A stretch of 64,000 nucleotides of DNA from Plotosus lineatus (GCA_024760905.1 CM045737.1:19474348-19538347), one strand, 5' to 3'. Counted from the first letter of the stretch, positions 1 through 11,400 are shown. Program-made: numbers and translations. Notes: a model not told the origin generated them from the letters alone.

Positions 1-536
1 TATGACACACCGCCTCTAGGGCTTTGGCTATTCATTGCCTCCCCAATAAGAAGCAACCATTCTAATTACCTAGTGCTCTGTTTTCAGATAAAGAGATTGA
101 TTTCCTTTATAGCTGAGTACATGTTTGAGCTCCTCCAGCAAAAACAACTACAGCTTGCCTTTTTGAATTCCCGCACAGTATCAGACGGATCAGTTAACTT
201 GACACTCGCTCGGTCGCCAACTTTATCCCCCCCCTAGTCTCATTATGGATGTGTGTAAGTGAACCGTGTTACCCGAAATAGAATCATTCCGTTCACTGTA
301 GGAAGGCTACACCAAGCATTGTTAACTGTGTTTTAATGCAGGAAATTAAAAATGAAAAAAGTCTGTTTATTTAGCATGGTTACCAGTAAGCATTAGTTCC
401 CTTGTTATTCATAAAGTGAGATAATTTTCTAGCTGCAATTATTTTTGCCTTAAAGTATCAGACTGGTCCCACCCACAGGTGATAATTGAGTCAACCAATA
501 TAGGAGAGTAGAGTAGCTTTTTAAATAGCACCTAGA
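1..536. other. Intron sequence without recognised features
   Basis: AT-rich single-copy-looking sequence at the end of the upstream plcb1 intron. I see no coding frame, RNA gene or repeat that I recognise. Confidence 0.5.
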
Positions 537-602
537 TCAGTGATTCTCAAGTAGTGGGGCGGCGCAGTATGATACCAGGTGTGCATGTGTGTGTGTGTGT
601 GT

Positions 603-647
<45 letters not shown>

Positions 648-1145
648 TGTGTGTGTGTGTGTGTGAGATGCCAGGCAAAGCGTGTATGACCTTGGGGAAC
701 ATGCTTTTCTGGAATTGTGTACGAGAATAAAGTGTAAGTGCACCTCCACGCCACTAGTTGGCAGTGGCGCTCTCATTGTCACGCTAGGCTGTAGCGGTTT
801 TTTGCCCAAGCAAACAATATGAAGTGCAGTAAACAACCCCTCAAGAACAACACGGAAAAATTTCTAACAGAAACAAAGAGAAAGGTAGAGAGAGACAGCG
901 ATATTAATACATAAATAAGTTGAGTGAGTTTAAATAAGGATGTATTTTTTTTATTTCAGGCACATTGGTGCACGTTAACTCTTTTCTACTACAGATTAAA
1001 AAACAATGTTAATGAAGTTTTTCTTTATTGTAAGTTGAACTATATTTCTTTCTTTTTTGTTTTTAATGTTAATAAAGATACAATGTTATGCAGAGGTGTA
1101 CTAATAACAATTTCATAGAAAAATAATACTATTTATAGTCGCTTT
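537..1145 (+). mobile_element. Candidate non-autonomous hAT-type element, eroded
   Basis: The left boundary reads CAGTGATTCTCAAGTAGTGG, which resembles the CAGTGGTTCTCAA terminus of many vertebrate hAT elements. The interior holds a GT array (586-665). Near 1070-1130 it has the AATAAAGATACAATGTTATG and GCAGAGGTG text often seen near the 3' side of such elements. No matching right inverted terminus or 8-base duplication was found, and the right side runs into Tigger-like copy A at about 1161. The assignment is an inference from terminal similarity. Confidence 0.4.
586..665 (+). repeat. (GT)n microsatellite
   Basis: About 80 bases of GT repeat with a few interruptions, inside the candidate hAT element. 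Apparent His-Thr ORFs across it are artefacts. Confidence 0.95.
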
Positions 1146-1289
1146 ATAGTCTAATAAATTCAAATGCCCTTTCAAACATTCAAACGCGCCATTCAAACAT
1201 TAAAACGCGCCATTCAAACATTCAAACAATGCACGAGCTGGTCTCCCATCAATGACGTTCAAATGTCCCGTCTCACTGGCTTCCCATTG

Positions 1290-1470
1290 TCTAGGAGGGA
1301 TGATGCAGCTACCTCCCATTTCCTATCTTCCAACATCCCGCCTCGCTGGCCTCCCATTGGCTAGGAGGGATGACGCAGCCCTCTTTTATTGGCTATCTCC
1401 CAAAATCCCACCCCGCTGGCCTCCCATTGGCTAGGAGGGATGACGCAGCTCCCTCCCATTGGCTATTATG
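1290..1470 (+). repeat. Minisatellite with CCAAT-box and GC-rich motifs in Tigger-like copy A
   Basis: Three to four diverged units of roughly 70 bases each contain CCCATTGGCTAGGAGGGATG followed by ACGCAG, then ATCCCGCCTCGCTGGCCTC. ATTGG is the reverse complement of CCAAT. Four intact ATTGG cores were counted, at about 1354, 1387, 1425 and 1456. The same array is present in copies B, C and D. Confidence 0.8.
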
Positions 1471-1623
1471 GAGCTGCATCTCCCATAATGTTTTTTGTGT
1501 AAAGGACAGAGTTACTGTTGTTTCATGCTTTATTTGTTGACTCAGGCTTTTAACCTTCCATAAACATTTCTAAGATTATAACTCTGCAAAGAAGACATGG
1601 TCAACACACGCACAAACGCACGG

Positions 1624-1624
<1 letters not shown>

Positions 1625-1676
<52 letters not shown>
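1625..1676 (+). repeat. (CA)n microsatellite inside Tigger-like copy A
   Basis: An uninterrupted CA run placed between a TGGTCAACACACGCA sequence and GTGATTTCCGGTGCGAG. Copy B has a GT array at the equivalent reversed position. Confidence 0.95.
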
Positions 1677-1679
<3 letters not shown>

Positions 1680-1949
1680 GATTTCCGGTGCGAGTGAGAA
1701 GAAGAAATGGGCTCGAGTGATATCGCAAAGGAATATGGCCAAACCTGTCTACCATCGGTATGATATTGAAGCAGAAGGAGATGTTAAAATGTATGCTTTT
1801 ATAATTTTTAAAGGGTTTATGGGGTAGTATTGGGAGCCTTGGAACGAATCATGTGTTTTACATGTAAAATGCTGTTCAATCTACGAAAAATGCAGGTTAC
1901 GAGAAAGGCTCTGGAACGGATTAATTTCGTAAAGTGAGGTACCGGTGTA

Positions 1950-2435
1950 ATTGAGACGCACTACCCTGGAACACAATTGACAAGAAGCAGCCGTGTCATC
2001 ATATCTTTGGTTGATAGATAATGTTGATTGGGCTGGCAGGGATGTGTGATATCCCATAATGTGAGATTTAAATTGCTGAGATTTTCACATATTATTATAG
2101 TGGGCAGAGGAGAAAGGATACACTGGAGTGGTTCCATTCAAATGATGCCTTCTTCCACGGGACCACAAGCTTCTCAGTGTCTCTCTATGTACAGTCCACT
2201 GATTCTAATATAAACTGCTTATTTTTCTCGTCTTTTTAAGTTGTATCTTTATCGTTCAGGTCCCAATAACTTGCATGTACAGACTGACTGATGGATTGAC
2301 ACAAGTTGCAGATGTACATCTATATTGCATAGCAAATTCTTTTAAAAACTATTCAATATTCGATTCTTCAATGAAATGCTGGGCTTGAGTCCATGGTCAT
2401 TGAAAGTGTTTGTCTGTGGAATATGCATGATCTTC
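1950..2435. other. Intron sequence without recognised features
   Basis: No repeat family or coding frame that I recognise. Confidence 0.45.
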
Positions 2436-2560
2436 CGTGCGTGTGTGTCGGTTTCCTCTTGCTGCTCTGGTTTCCTCCCACAGTCCAAAGACATGCATGT
2501 ACAGTTAACTGGCTATTCTTAAGTGTTCAAGATGTGAACGCGAGTGTGGATGAATGCTTG
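2436..2560 (+). repeat. Fragment of the V-type SINE body
   Basis: Contains CTCTGGTTTCCTCCCACAGT and CCAAAGACATGCATG, the body sequence of the SINE described at 2942-3295. Head and tail are both missing. Confidence 0.65.
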
Positions 2561-2941
2561 TCCTAGGGAACTGTTTCTGCATAGGGCATTCACCCCACTT
2601 GGATAAAAGCATATGTAGCAACAGAACCGCAAAATGGGTTAAATGCCCCAGTGGTGTGAAATGGGAATACTGTATAGATATACAGATAAACACAGACTAC
2701 ACTATTCACACCTACTTTGTATTCTCAGTAAAAAAATGAATGTATTGTATAAATTTTTGTTTAAAAGAGATTGGGTATTATATATTAAGGCACAGTAATA
2801 GCCTGGTTCAAAACTCATTGTAGACTCTTAAGTTCAAACTCGAGAGCATTGTTCACTGGGTCCTTTAGCTCACCCCTGTTAAAACATGAGACCTTTGCAT
2901 TTAGATCCACTGAAAAGATTTAATTCAAAAAAGTTAGGGTG

Positions 2942-3053
2942 GCACGGTGGCGTCGTGGTTAACATGTCCACCTCACAGCAAGAAAGTCCTGGGTTTGATT
3001 CCCAGCTCGGGAGTTTCTGTGTGGACTTTGTATGTTCTGTGTGTTTCCTCTAG

Positions 3054-3092
<39 letters not shown>

Positions 3093-3295
3093 CCAAAAAC
3101 ATGCACAGTAGGATCATTTGCTGTTCCAATTCACCCCTAGATGCGAGTGTGAGTATTGATGCTTGTGTGGGTGTCAGCCCTGCGATGGCCTGGCAAGCTG
3201 TCCAGGGTGTACCCCACCCTCTCCCAGAGTCAGCTGAGATGGGCTCCAGTCTCCCTGTGACCCAAATTAGGATTAAGCGGTTCAGAAAATGAATG
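2942..3295 (+). mobile_element. Full-length tRNA-headed SINE (family 1, V-type body and tail) with target-site duplication
   Basis: The head reads GGCACGGTGGCGTCGTGGTT (pol III A-box-like), then GGTTTGATTCCC (B-box-like). The body reads TTCTGTGTGGACTTTG... and AGTCCAAAAACATGCACAG. The tail reads CTGCGATGGCCTGGCAAGCT... and ends ATTAGGATTAAGCGGTTCAG followed by GAATGAATGA. It is flanked by an 11-base direct repeat, AAGTTAGGGTG, at 2931-2941 and 3296-3306. A CA array (3056-3090) has grown within the body. This is a common teleost SINE architecture. The exact family name is not assigned. Confidence 0.85.
3056..3090 (+). repeat. (CA)n microsatellite inside a SINE
   Basis: Seventeen or so CA units located between the GTTTCCTCTAGGT and GTCCAAAAACATG parts of the SINE body. 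Confidence 0.95.
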
Positions 3296-3442
3296 AAGTT
3301 AGGGTGACATTATATAGTTTTCCCCACACAATCCTTTAATATGCTTTAAATATGTAATTGTCTATTTTTAAAAGTAATTCCTCTCTGGTTTTAATCTATC
3401 TATTGTCCTAAAATTTCCTGTTTGCCCTTTCTGTGCTCACAG

Positions 3443-3520
3443 GACTCCACTCCTGCGACTCCTGTGACATTACGCGTTGACCCCAAAGGCTACTTCTTGT
3501 ACTGGACGGATCAGAATAAG
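3443..3520 (+). CDS. plcb1: Internal exon of phosphoinositide phospholipase C beta (PH region), probably plcb1
   Basis: This 78-base exon (26 codons, phase 0 at both ends) follows a pyrimidine-rich tract ending in CAG and is followed by GTAAAA. It reads [16 protein letters not shown] and then TDQNK. This is the N-terminal PH-domain segment of the PLC-beta enzymes, which hydrolyse PIP2 to IP3 and diacylglycerol at the plasma membrane downstream of Gq and G-beta-gamma. The TDQNK ending followed by an ET.LLD exon matches PLCB1 best. The VTP.TLRVDP core is also close to PLCB3. No coding frame extends past the splice sites. The family assignment is firm; the paralogue choice rests on a few residues and is less certain. 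Confidence 0.88.
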
Positions 3521-4012
3521 GTAAAAGCCTGAAATGATATCCAATAATAAATATCCAGTAACGTCACAAACTCATGTTTACTAAAAGAACCTGTTACTGT
3601 CAGAAACGAATCCTCCACGCTATTAACCTCTGTAAAGGTAGTAATGGGATAGGTTGCTCTTGATGATCAGGTTACTGAAATAAAGACTGAAAGCAAGCAG
3701 GAAATTTGTTAGCTTTGTTGTGGTAGTGTAAACTACTTTTATTGATCCACCTGTTTGTCTTTTGCAATAAGCAGAGGGATAACTACTGCTGGCCTTACTG
3801 TAGACAATGCAAGTTAATCCTATAACGTCATCACACCGCAAGACCTGTGGTACCTTCAGTTCATGAAAAATGTTGTGAATTAACACACACTGTTGATTTT
3901 AATCCCAATTTGCATGCAAACACTACCATTGCCCTGTGTCTACATTTAAATAAAGACTTTTGGTTAGATTGTGAACTATTTTTTAAATGTATATTTTATA
4001 CTTTCTGTTTAT

Positions 4013-4298
4013 GGGGGCAGTGGTGGTCTAGTGGTATAGGGCGCAGGATCGCTGATCCTAAGGTTGGGGGTTTGAGTCCCCACAGGGTTGTCACTGTCCC
4101 CCCCAGTGCAGCTAACTGGGTTATCAAAGACGGCATGTAAAAGAACCATTGCTGACTTTCGTAAAGAGTAGGCTGCAAAGCCGTCAGCGTGTTTCTGTCC
4201 CTTGCTAAAAGGGTTGTGACAGGAAGGGCATTCGATGTAAAAACCTATGCAGATATCAGATGATTTGCTGTGGCGACTCCCGAGAAAGGGAAAAAGCT
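4013..4298 (+). mobile_element. Chimeric SINE: tRNA-like head with RTE-derived tail (copy 1)
   Basis: The head reads GTGGTCTAGTGG (A box) and GGTTTGAGTCCCC (B box, one mismatch to GGTTCGAGTCC). Next comes a body with AGCTAACTGGGTTATCAAAG, CATGTAAAAGAACCATTGCT and GCAAAGCCGTCAGCGTG. The tail first carries GACAGGAAGGGCATTCGATG, resembling the 5' region of the RTE copy at 38629. It then carries GATTTGCTGTGGCGACTCCC, resembling the RTE 3' end. The tail stops at GGGAAAAAGC. No clear target duplication was found. The head resembles tRNA-Glu/Asp types. Confidence 0.8.
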
Positions 4299-4435
4299 TG
4301 ATTTCCATTACAAGTCCCCCAAATATGCAAAAATTACAGAAATCTAAACTCATATTCTGTCCTTTAATTCCATATCCATTGAACAATGGCTTCAGTTACA
4401 CCTTTCTGAACTGCAGAACTGTAATAATAATAACA

Positions 4436-4780
4436 CAGTGATCCCTCGCTACTTCCTGCTTCAGTTTCTGCGGCTTCAGTGCATTGCAGGTTTTTCAAAA
4501 ATATTCATCGAAAAATAAAAGAAATAAGGAAATTAGGGGAAAAGTTCAGGAAAATGATGCAAAACAAGGGCAATTATGCAAAAAAAAAAAAACCCCAACA
4601 AAACTACTTCTGTGTGTGTGTGTGTGCGCGCGCATTTTTATGTGTGTGTATTTATATTTTATTGACATCGTATGCATTATTTTTGAATGTGTAATTGTTA
4701 TATTATACATTTATAGCACTGAATATGTATTTATTCATCTTATATACAGATAAACATGTACGGATATGTCAGTTGGGGGG
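4436..4780 (-). mobile_element. Small Tigger-like element of the CAGGGATCCCTC type, degraded
   Basis: The left terminus reads CAGTGATCCCTCGCTACTTC. The interior carries TTGCAGGTTTTTCAAAAATA and the GGCAATTATGCAAAA segment. It is the reverse complement of the small element at 36052-36536. The right terminus is poorly preserved. Confidence 0.55.
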
Positions 4781-4862
4781 GGTCAATATCAGAGTATCAA
4801 TCATAGAGATACAAATACTGAAAGAGAGAGAAAGAGACAGTGTGTGTTTTAAAGCTTTATCT

Positions 4863-5733
4863 TCTTCTTCTTCTTTTCCTTTCGGCTGCTCCCTTCAGGG
4901 GTCGCCACAGCAAATCATCCGCCTCCATCTCACCCTGTCCTCTGCGTCTTCTTTTTTGACTCCAATGATCTTCATGTCTTCCTTCACCACATCCATAAAT
5001 CTCTTCTTTGGTCTTCCTCGAGGCCTTCTGCCTGGTAGTTCCAACCTCAGCATCCTACTGCCAATATACTCACTATCCCTCCTCTGTACATGTCCAAACC
5101 ATCTCAATCTAGCCTCTCTGACTTTGTCTCCAAAACATCTTACATGGGCTGTCCCTCTGATGTACTCATTCCTGATCCTATCCATCCTCGTTACTCCCAA
5201 AGAGAACCTCAACATTTTCATCTCCGCTACCTCCAGCTCTGCCTCCTGTCTTTTCCTCAGCGCCACTGTTTCTAAACCATACAACATCACTGGCCTCACC
5301 ACCGTCTTGTACACTTTTCCTTTCATTTTTGCTGACACTCTCCTATCGCACATCACACCGGACACTTTTCTCCAACCATTCCAGCCTGCCTGTACACGCT
5401 TCTTCACCTCTTTTCCACACTCTCCATTGCTCTGGATTGTTGAGCCTAAGTACTTAAAATCCTCCACCTTCGTTATCTGTGTTCCCTGTAACATCACCGT
5501 TCCTCCTGGGTCCTTCTCATTCACACACATGTATTCTGGTTTTCTGAGGCTAACCTTCATTCCCCTCCTTTCCAGGGCATACCTCCACCTCTCTAGATTT
5601 TCCTGCACTTATTCTCTGCTCTCACTACAGATCACAATGTCATCTGCAAACATCATAGTCCATGGAGATTCTTGTCTCACCTCATCCATCACCACAGCAA
5701 ACAAGAAGGGGCTCAGAGATGACCCTTGATGCA
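4863..5733 (-). mobile_element. 5'-truncated RTE LINE fragment with target-site duplication
   Basis: Reading on the minus strand, this is the last part of the reverse transcriptase plus the C-terminal domain. It contains KYLGSTIQSNGECGKE, GVTRMDRIRNEYIRG and REARLRWFGHVQRRDS, and ends with the CTTCAGGGGTCGCCACAGCA / TTCCTTTCGGC 3' tail and (GAA)n. It is flanked by a 19-base direct repeat, GTGTTTTAAAGCTTTATCT, at 4844-4862 and 5734-5752. The duplication plus 5' truncation is the signature of target-primed reverse transcription. The coding frame at 4895-5608 is open but lacks the endonuclease and most of the reverse transcriptase. Confidence 0.92.
4895..5608 (-). pseudogene. C-terminal fragment of RTE LINE polyprotein
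   Basis: About 237 open codons, beginning in the segment that follows the FADD motif (ENLERWRYALERRG) and running through KYLGSTIQSNG, the RNA-binding/maturase-like KGKVYKTVVRPVMLYGLET, and the terminal GRRPRGRPKKRFMDVVKEDM to CCGDP and stop. The frame is intact over this stretch. The fragment lacks the catalytic core and would not be an active enzyme. It differs from the 41.1-41.7 kb copy at scattered positions, for example RKPEYM in place of KTEYM. Confidence 0.88.
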
Positions 5734-5752
5734 GTGTTTTAAAGCTTTATCT

Positions 5753-6106
5753 GTTCATTAAATATTTTTCCGTATTAAATGTAGCTAATAATGGATGATG
5801 GATGCATTGTGTTACCTGTTCAACTGAGAATGTTTGCAACTTGACACCGATGTATTCAAAGGCCAACTGATTTCCCCTGCATATTGATGTCAGCATTAAT
5901 TCACTTTTACTACACAGGAAGAATGAGCTTCATCTTCGATTAATTTTGCTGTGACTCACTGTAATGAATGTAACGTTTGTTTTTCCTGGATGCTAGCATG
6001 AGCCGCAACCAGCTTTACAATCCACACACTCCCATGTCATCTCTTCTGCTCATAGTCAAATGTTCACATAACAAAAGTTACACAGATAGCTTTTTGACAT
6101 ATTCGT
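5753..6106. other. Intron sequence without recognised features
   Basis: AT-rich, no recognised coding frame or repeat. Confidence 0.45.
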
Positions 6107-6436
6107 CAGCAACATTCATTCATCCACTTTCTGAACCGTTTAATCCTAATTATGGTTGAAGGGAGGTCGGCGCCCATCTCTTGGGCAAGGGCAGAGTACA
6201 CCCTGGACAGCTTGCCAGGCCATAAACACACTGAAAGCTAAGCAGCCTACGCTTGACAAAAGTCAGCAATGGTTCTTTTACAGCTTCTCACCATAAACAG
6301 TGAGAGACATGTCTGGCCTTTGATAACCCAGTTAGCTGTACTGGCGGCAGCAGTGAGAACCATTGACATTGGGACTTGAACCCCCAACCATGGGATCAGC
6401 AATCCAGCATCTAACCACCAGGCCACCACTGCCCAC
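6107..6436 (-). mobile_element. tRNA-headed SINE with the V-type tail (minus strand)
   Basis: The head and body (6242-6436, reversed) are those of the chimeric SINE at 4013-4298: GTGGTGGCCTGGTGGTT, AACTGGGTTATCAAAGG, CATTGCTGACTTTTGTC. The 3' part (6107-6225, reversed) is instead the tail of the V-type SINE: ATGGCCTGGCAAGCTGTCCA and ATTAGGATTAAACGGTTCAG. The two parts meet at about the place where the RTE-tailed version changes to RTE sequence. Confidence 0.75.
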
Positions 6437-6595
6437 ATTACAGACTGATTAGACTAAACTAGCATATACATTCACATTAGCAACGCAGAACAATAACAAA
6501 TGCCACCAAAAATTAGATTAAAAGAAAATAATTACATCTCCAAAGGGGAAGCTACTTATGTTACACATGGTTATTTTTCCTCGAAAGCTCAGAAA

Positions 6596-6627
<32 letters not shown>

Positions 6628-6634
6628 TGTGTGT
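6596..6634 (+). repeat. (GT)n microsatellite
   Basis: GT run of about 38 bases with one TT interruption. Confidence 0.95.
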
Positions 6635-6896
6635 AAATCAGTACTATAGCCTTTAGAGCAGCTACAGACCATAAATTCCCCAGAAGCAGCACTCAGGTCT
6701 ATGCTCTTGAGGGTGTTTCCTCTGACCTGGATTGACCTATCATGTTGAACGAAACTGAAAACAATCACAAAATTAATGTCCTTAAATGAGCTACTGATGT
6801 GACTAACATTTAGTAATGCCTCAGTGGCAACTGAATAACCTTGCATCCAACTTAAAAAGAAAATAAATGGACAATATTGCATACTGATTTAAAAAA

Positions 6897-6898
<2 letters not shown>

Positions 6899-6934
<36 letters not shown>
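6899..6934 (+). repeat. (GT)n microsatellite
   Basis: Uninterrupted GT run of about 36 bases. Confidence 0.95.
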
Positions 6935-6936
<2 letters not shown>

Positions 6937-8432
6937 TCAAGGGGTCATATGATATACAATAATTTCATAGCATCCTCATAGTATGTTCAATGATTCAAAG
7001 GGTCTTAAAATTATCATCAGTAAGGAAATAAATCTGCCATCATACCATCAACTTCTATCAGTACTGATCATTTTTTATTTTTTTTTATTTTTTTGGGCAG
7101 GGGAGGGGGGGTGGGTGGTGTTGAAATGACTTGGGATGTCTTGATGGTTGTTTTTTTCATAATGCTGGTACAGAATGTCACTAAAAACAGAATGGTGGTA
7201 TGTAAACAGCACATGTTTTAGCTTGTTTCTTAAGCTGATCATGCAGCATTGCTTTGTTTTGTTTTTCTTTCCGTGGTGGTTGTGGTGTGTTTGAAATTGT
7301 TTTAGGACACCATCAGCAGCTGTAAAACAATGCCACACCAAAAATGATAAGCAAATCCCAAATTTAAGAAACAGATAACTACAGCTAATTGTTTCCTATT
7401 TAAGCATTTTAATTTAGAGTGCATAGTGATGTAAGTGTACAATAGTGGAGCCAAACTATTTAATTATTCACCCCTAAGGCTGTGGAATGAATCAAACATT
7501 AATCAAAAGTATAATTTGGCCCTTATGTAATCACTGAAGTCTCAGTGCCTAGTTGTATTCTCACTGCATTCCAAGAGCTCTGAATTTTGTGCTGAAATCA
7601 CTCCTTCCTGATATCTAAGCTTTCACATGAAATGTTTTACTGCGAAAAGTTGAAGAAAAAGTTGAAAAAAGGAAGAAACTATATCAACTCCAGCAAAATG
7701 TTCCTGCATCTTTGTATCATGGTCCTTTAAAGTGTATTCGCCAGGGACGTCTGGCTTATACCGTACATTTCTGTTAGCAGTACATAATCTGTCAGAACAA
7801 TTTTCCCGTGTAAATTTTCAAATGATAAGTATGCCAGCTTGTTTAATCTTCACTGACTTGCAAAGAGCAGACAGACCTTCCATTCTGTGGAAAACTGTTA
7901 TCAAAGGGCATTTGCCTGAAATATTTGCCTAATACTGAAGCCACAGACTGATAACTGTAGCAACAGACAACCGTCAGCAGGTGACTTGTTTAAACAAATA
8001 AAAAACACTTGATGCTTACTCCATTCAGAAAACTTAAAAAAATAAATAAATAAATAATTTAAAATATAGATTGTGTCAATTTCTTTAATTTGTAGTAAGA
8101 AACCCAGGGGATGCACTGACAAGAGAACATTAGCTAAAACCAAACACCAGTAGTTACAAATAATGATGCTAACATACCAAGTGTTACTTATGTAGGGTGA
8201 AGCTTTTTGTGTATTTGTGTATGTTTGTTCATTTATTTGTTATTGCAATTATGAATTTAATTTAAATCAAACAATTTTATTGCTGGAAACATTATATGCT
8301 AATAAAGAAATACAGAATGGTCATCAAATGAAAACCTGTCCCGTAATACCTAACTGCCCGTGCAGCACATTTTATGTGTTAATGACTCAGTAGTAGTGCG
8401 GTAAACACCAGTATAATTACTTGAATCAGTAG
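6935..8432. other. Intron sequence without recognised features
   Basis: AT-rich with T-rich tracts near 7070-7095 and an AAAT-type tract near 8036-8058. No coding frame or repeat family recognised. Confidence 0.45.
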
Positions 8433-8441
8433 TGATATGGT

Positions 8442-11400
8442 AGTAGTAGGCCTAGTAGGCCTCCGTCAGTCGTTGCCGACTATGGATTTCGCGTGTTAGA
8501 GAGTCAAATTTTATTGGCACTTCCGACTGTGGCTGGCAAGACCAATGCGGGAGTGGCAATCACGAGTGCATCTGGAGCAGATGTAGTTTGATGGTATGGC
8601 TGGAGTGCAAGCCTTCTGCTTGGCTCTCTTTTCCCTGGTAATGGCATGGATCTGTTCTTCTCCAATCTTAAGTTGTTTCTGGAGAGTAGTGCGCCATTTG
8701 CTACGGTCAACTGCTGTTCAGGGCTTTCAATGTCGCGCTTGCAGACGTCTTTGTATCACAAGTGAGGCCGGCCAACACTTCTCTTGCCTGAGGCTAGTTC
8801 ACCGTAGAGGAGGTCCTTTGGAATACGTCCTTCTTCCATCCTACGCACATGACCAAGCCATCGGAGTCTGCGTTGTCTGAGTAGTGTGAGCATGGTGGGA
8901 AGTCCTGCACGCTCAAGAACTTGGGTGTTGGAAACTTTGTCACTCCAATGAATGCCAAGAATTCGACAAAGTGAGCGCATGTGAAAGTTGTTGAGTTTGC
9001 GCTCCTGTCGGGAGTATGTTGTCCATGTTTCGCTGCCATAGAGGAGAGTGCTGACGATGCAGGCATTGTACACTGCCATTTTTGTTGGAGTTGTCAGCTT
9101 TGAGTTCTCCCAGACACGGGTGGTGAGGCGTCCCAGTGTTGTAGCAACCTTGCCGATGCGCTTGTCGATTTCGGCATTGAGCGACAGGTTGTCACTGATG
9201 GTGGATCCCAGGTATGTAAACTGGTGCACGACTTCGAGTTGATAATCATTAATGTGAATGAGAGGTGCAATTTCCGCATCCTGACTCAGCACGTTGGTCT
9301 TTTTCAGGCTGATCGTCAGGGAGAACCTGTCTATGAGGCATTGAAGTTCATGCTCAGTGTGTGAAGTCACAGCAACATCATCAGCAAAAAGCATATCTCT
9401 AACAATTTTCTCCCTCATTTTTGTTTTCGCTTTCAGTCGAGCGAGGTTGAAAAGTCGACCATCAGATCTTGTTCGTAGATGTACTCCTTCAGTTGCAGTT
9501 TTAAAAGCGTGCTTTAGAAGCATGGCAAAAAAGATTCCAAAGAGAGTAGGAGCAAGAACGCATCCCTGCTTCACTCCACTCTTGATTTCGAATGAGTTGG
9601 ACATACTGCCTTCATACTGGATTGTTGCCCTCATGCCATCGTGAAAGGATCTAATGAGGCTGTGAAGTTTTGGAGGGCAACCAATCTTTGGAAGGATGCT
9701 GAAAAGTCCTTCCCTGCTGACGAGGTCAAAGGCCTTGGTCAGGTCTATGAAGGCTATATATAGTGGCTTGTGTTGCTCTCTGCATTTCTCCTGAAGTTGG
9801 CACAAGGAGAATATCATATCCACTGTTGAGCGCTCAGATCGGAAACCGCACTGGGACTCGGGGTAGATGCGCTCTGCAAGTTTTTGAAGGCGCACAAGCA
9901 AGACACGGGCGTAGAGTTTTCCCACAATGCTCAGGAGATAGATACCTCTGTAGTTGTTGCAATCACTCCTTTCGCCCTTGTTCTTGTAGAGGGTGACAAT
10001 CTTAGCATCTCTCATGTCTTGTGGCACAGCTCCCTCTCTCCAACATTGGCATAGGATGTCATGAAGAGGCTGTAGTATGGTGTCTTTACAGCACTTTATT
10101 AAGTCGGGTGGTATGCCATCGGCACCAGGTGCTTTTCCGCTGGCTAGGCTGTCAATTGCTTTGCAGAGCTCAGCAAGAGTTGGTTTAGCATCTAGCTCCT
10201 CCATGATGGGTAGAGGTTCGATGGCATCAAGGGCTGCAGCGGTAACTGTGTTCTCTCTTGAATACAGCTCTGAGTAATGCTCAACCCACCTATCCATCTG
10301 CTTGCCCTTGTCTGTGATCATCTCCCCACTGGTGGACTTAAGTGGGGCTGTCTTGCTCTGTGTGGGCCCTAGAGCTGCCTTGATGCCCTCGTACATTCCT
10401 CTCATGTTGCCTGTGGCAGCTGCAGTCTGGATGGAGGCACTGAGCTGTTGCCAGTATTCATTGGCACAATGTCTTGTAGTCTGTTGTGCTTTGCTTCTGG
10501 CAGCTCTGAGCGCTTGCAGGGATTTCTCACTTGGGGAGCGCTTGTATTCAGCGAGAGCAGCACGTTTTGCTTCAATCACGGGGGACATCTCAGCGGACTT
10601 GGCATCAAACCAGTCATTGTTCTTAAGAGGTTTTCTTCCCAAAGGTCGCAAAGGCTGTTTTCTGAATGGCATTTCGGATGTGATCACAATTCTCAGAGGC
10701 AGAGCTGTGTTGGTGTTCAGCAGACAGTGCTTCTTGGAGAAACTTGGCATATTCCACAACTTTCTCTGGCACTTGCATGCTGGTGGTATCCATGCGGGGT
10801 TTGCCTTTCTGTTTAGAGCTGTGAAATTTATTGGGGGTAAGCCTGATCTTACAGCAGACGAGCGAGTGGTCAGTATCACAGTCTGCGCTGTGGTATGTGC
10901 GGGTGATATGCACAAACTTGATGTTGGTACGACGGGTCAGGATCATGTCTAACTGATGCCAATGCTTTTAACGAGGGTGACGCCATGACACCTTGTGTTG
11001 TGGCTTTGTCTGAAAGAAGGAGTTGGTCACGCACAGTTCATTGTAGGAGCAAAACTCCAGGAGGCGCTGCCCATTCTCATTGAGCTTGCCAACTCCGTGG
11101 TGTCCTAGACAGGAAGGCCAGGAATCGTGATCGGCACCCATGCGAGCGTTGAAGTCTCCCAGGATGATGACATGTTCCTTTGGAGGTATGTTTGACATGA
11201 TGTTGTTCAAGCTTGCATAGAACTCATCCTTAGCTTCTGCTGAAGATGTAAGAGTGGGAGCATAGGCACTGACAAATGTGACGAAACCTTCAGAAGTATG
11301 GAGACGTATGATCATCAGATGTTCAGAGCCCTTGTCTCCTGGTTCAACCATCTTCAGCAGGCTGTTCCTGACTGCAAATCCAACTCCATGCTCTCTTCGG

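Larger units (their letters stand above)
1161..1947 (+). mobile_element. Tigger/pogo-like non-autonomous element, copy A (left end lost)
   Basis: The right end reads GTAAAGTGAGGTACCGGTG followed by TA, matching the terminus of better-preserved copies (CGTAATGTGAGGTACCACTG then TA). The interior has, in order: runs of ATTCAAACATT and AACGCGCC; a roughly 70-base minisatellite rich in CCCATTGGCTAGGAGGGATG; a conserved middle block; a CA array; and a short basic ORF beginning near 1597. The outermost left part present in copy B is missing. The CAGT/ACTG termini and TA target site seen in copies B and D suggest the Tigger/pogo branch of Tc1/mariner. Confidence 0.75.

Noticed and set aside
521..836. 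Open frames rich in His-Thr and Cys-Val across CA/GT arrays (also near 1600, 33200-33500, 58000)
   Set aside because: They are produced by dinucleotide repeats, which stay open in several frames at once, and have no flanking coding signal.
4030..4095. tRNA gene
   Set aside because: A- and B-box-like sequences are present, but there is no full cloverleaf and the segment continues into a repeated SINE body. The same holds for the other SINE heads.
4695..5729. Plus-strand open frame of 344 codons
   Set aside because: It is the antisense shadow of the minus-strand RTE fragment at 4863-5733. The sense strand carries the conserved reverse transcriptase motifs. The same applies to antisense frames at 39306-40369, 41145-41789, 44522-44974, 47358-48087 and 53217-53945.
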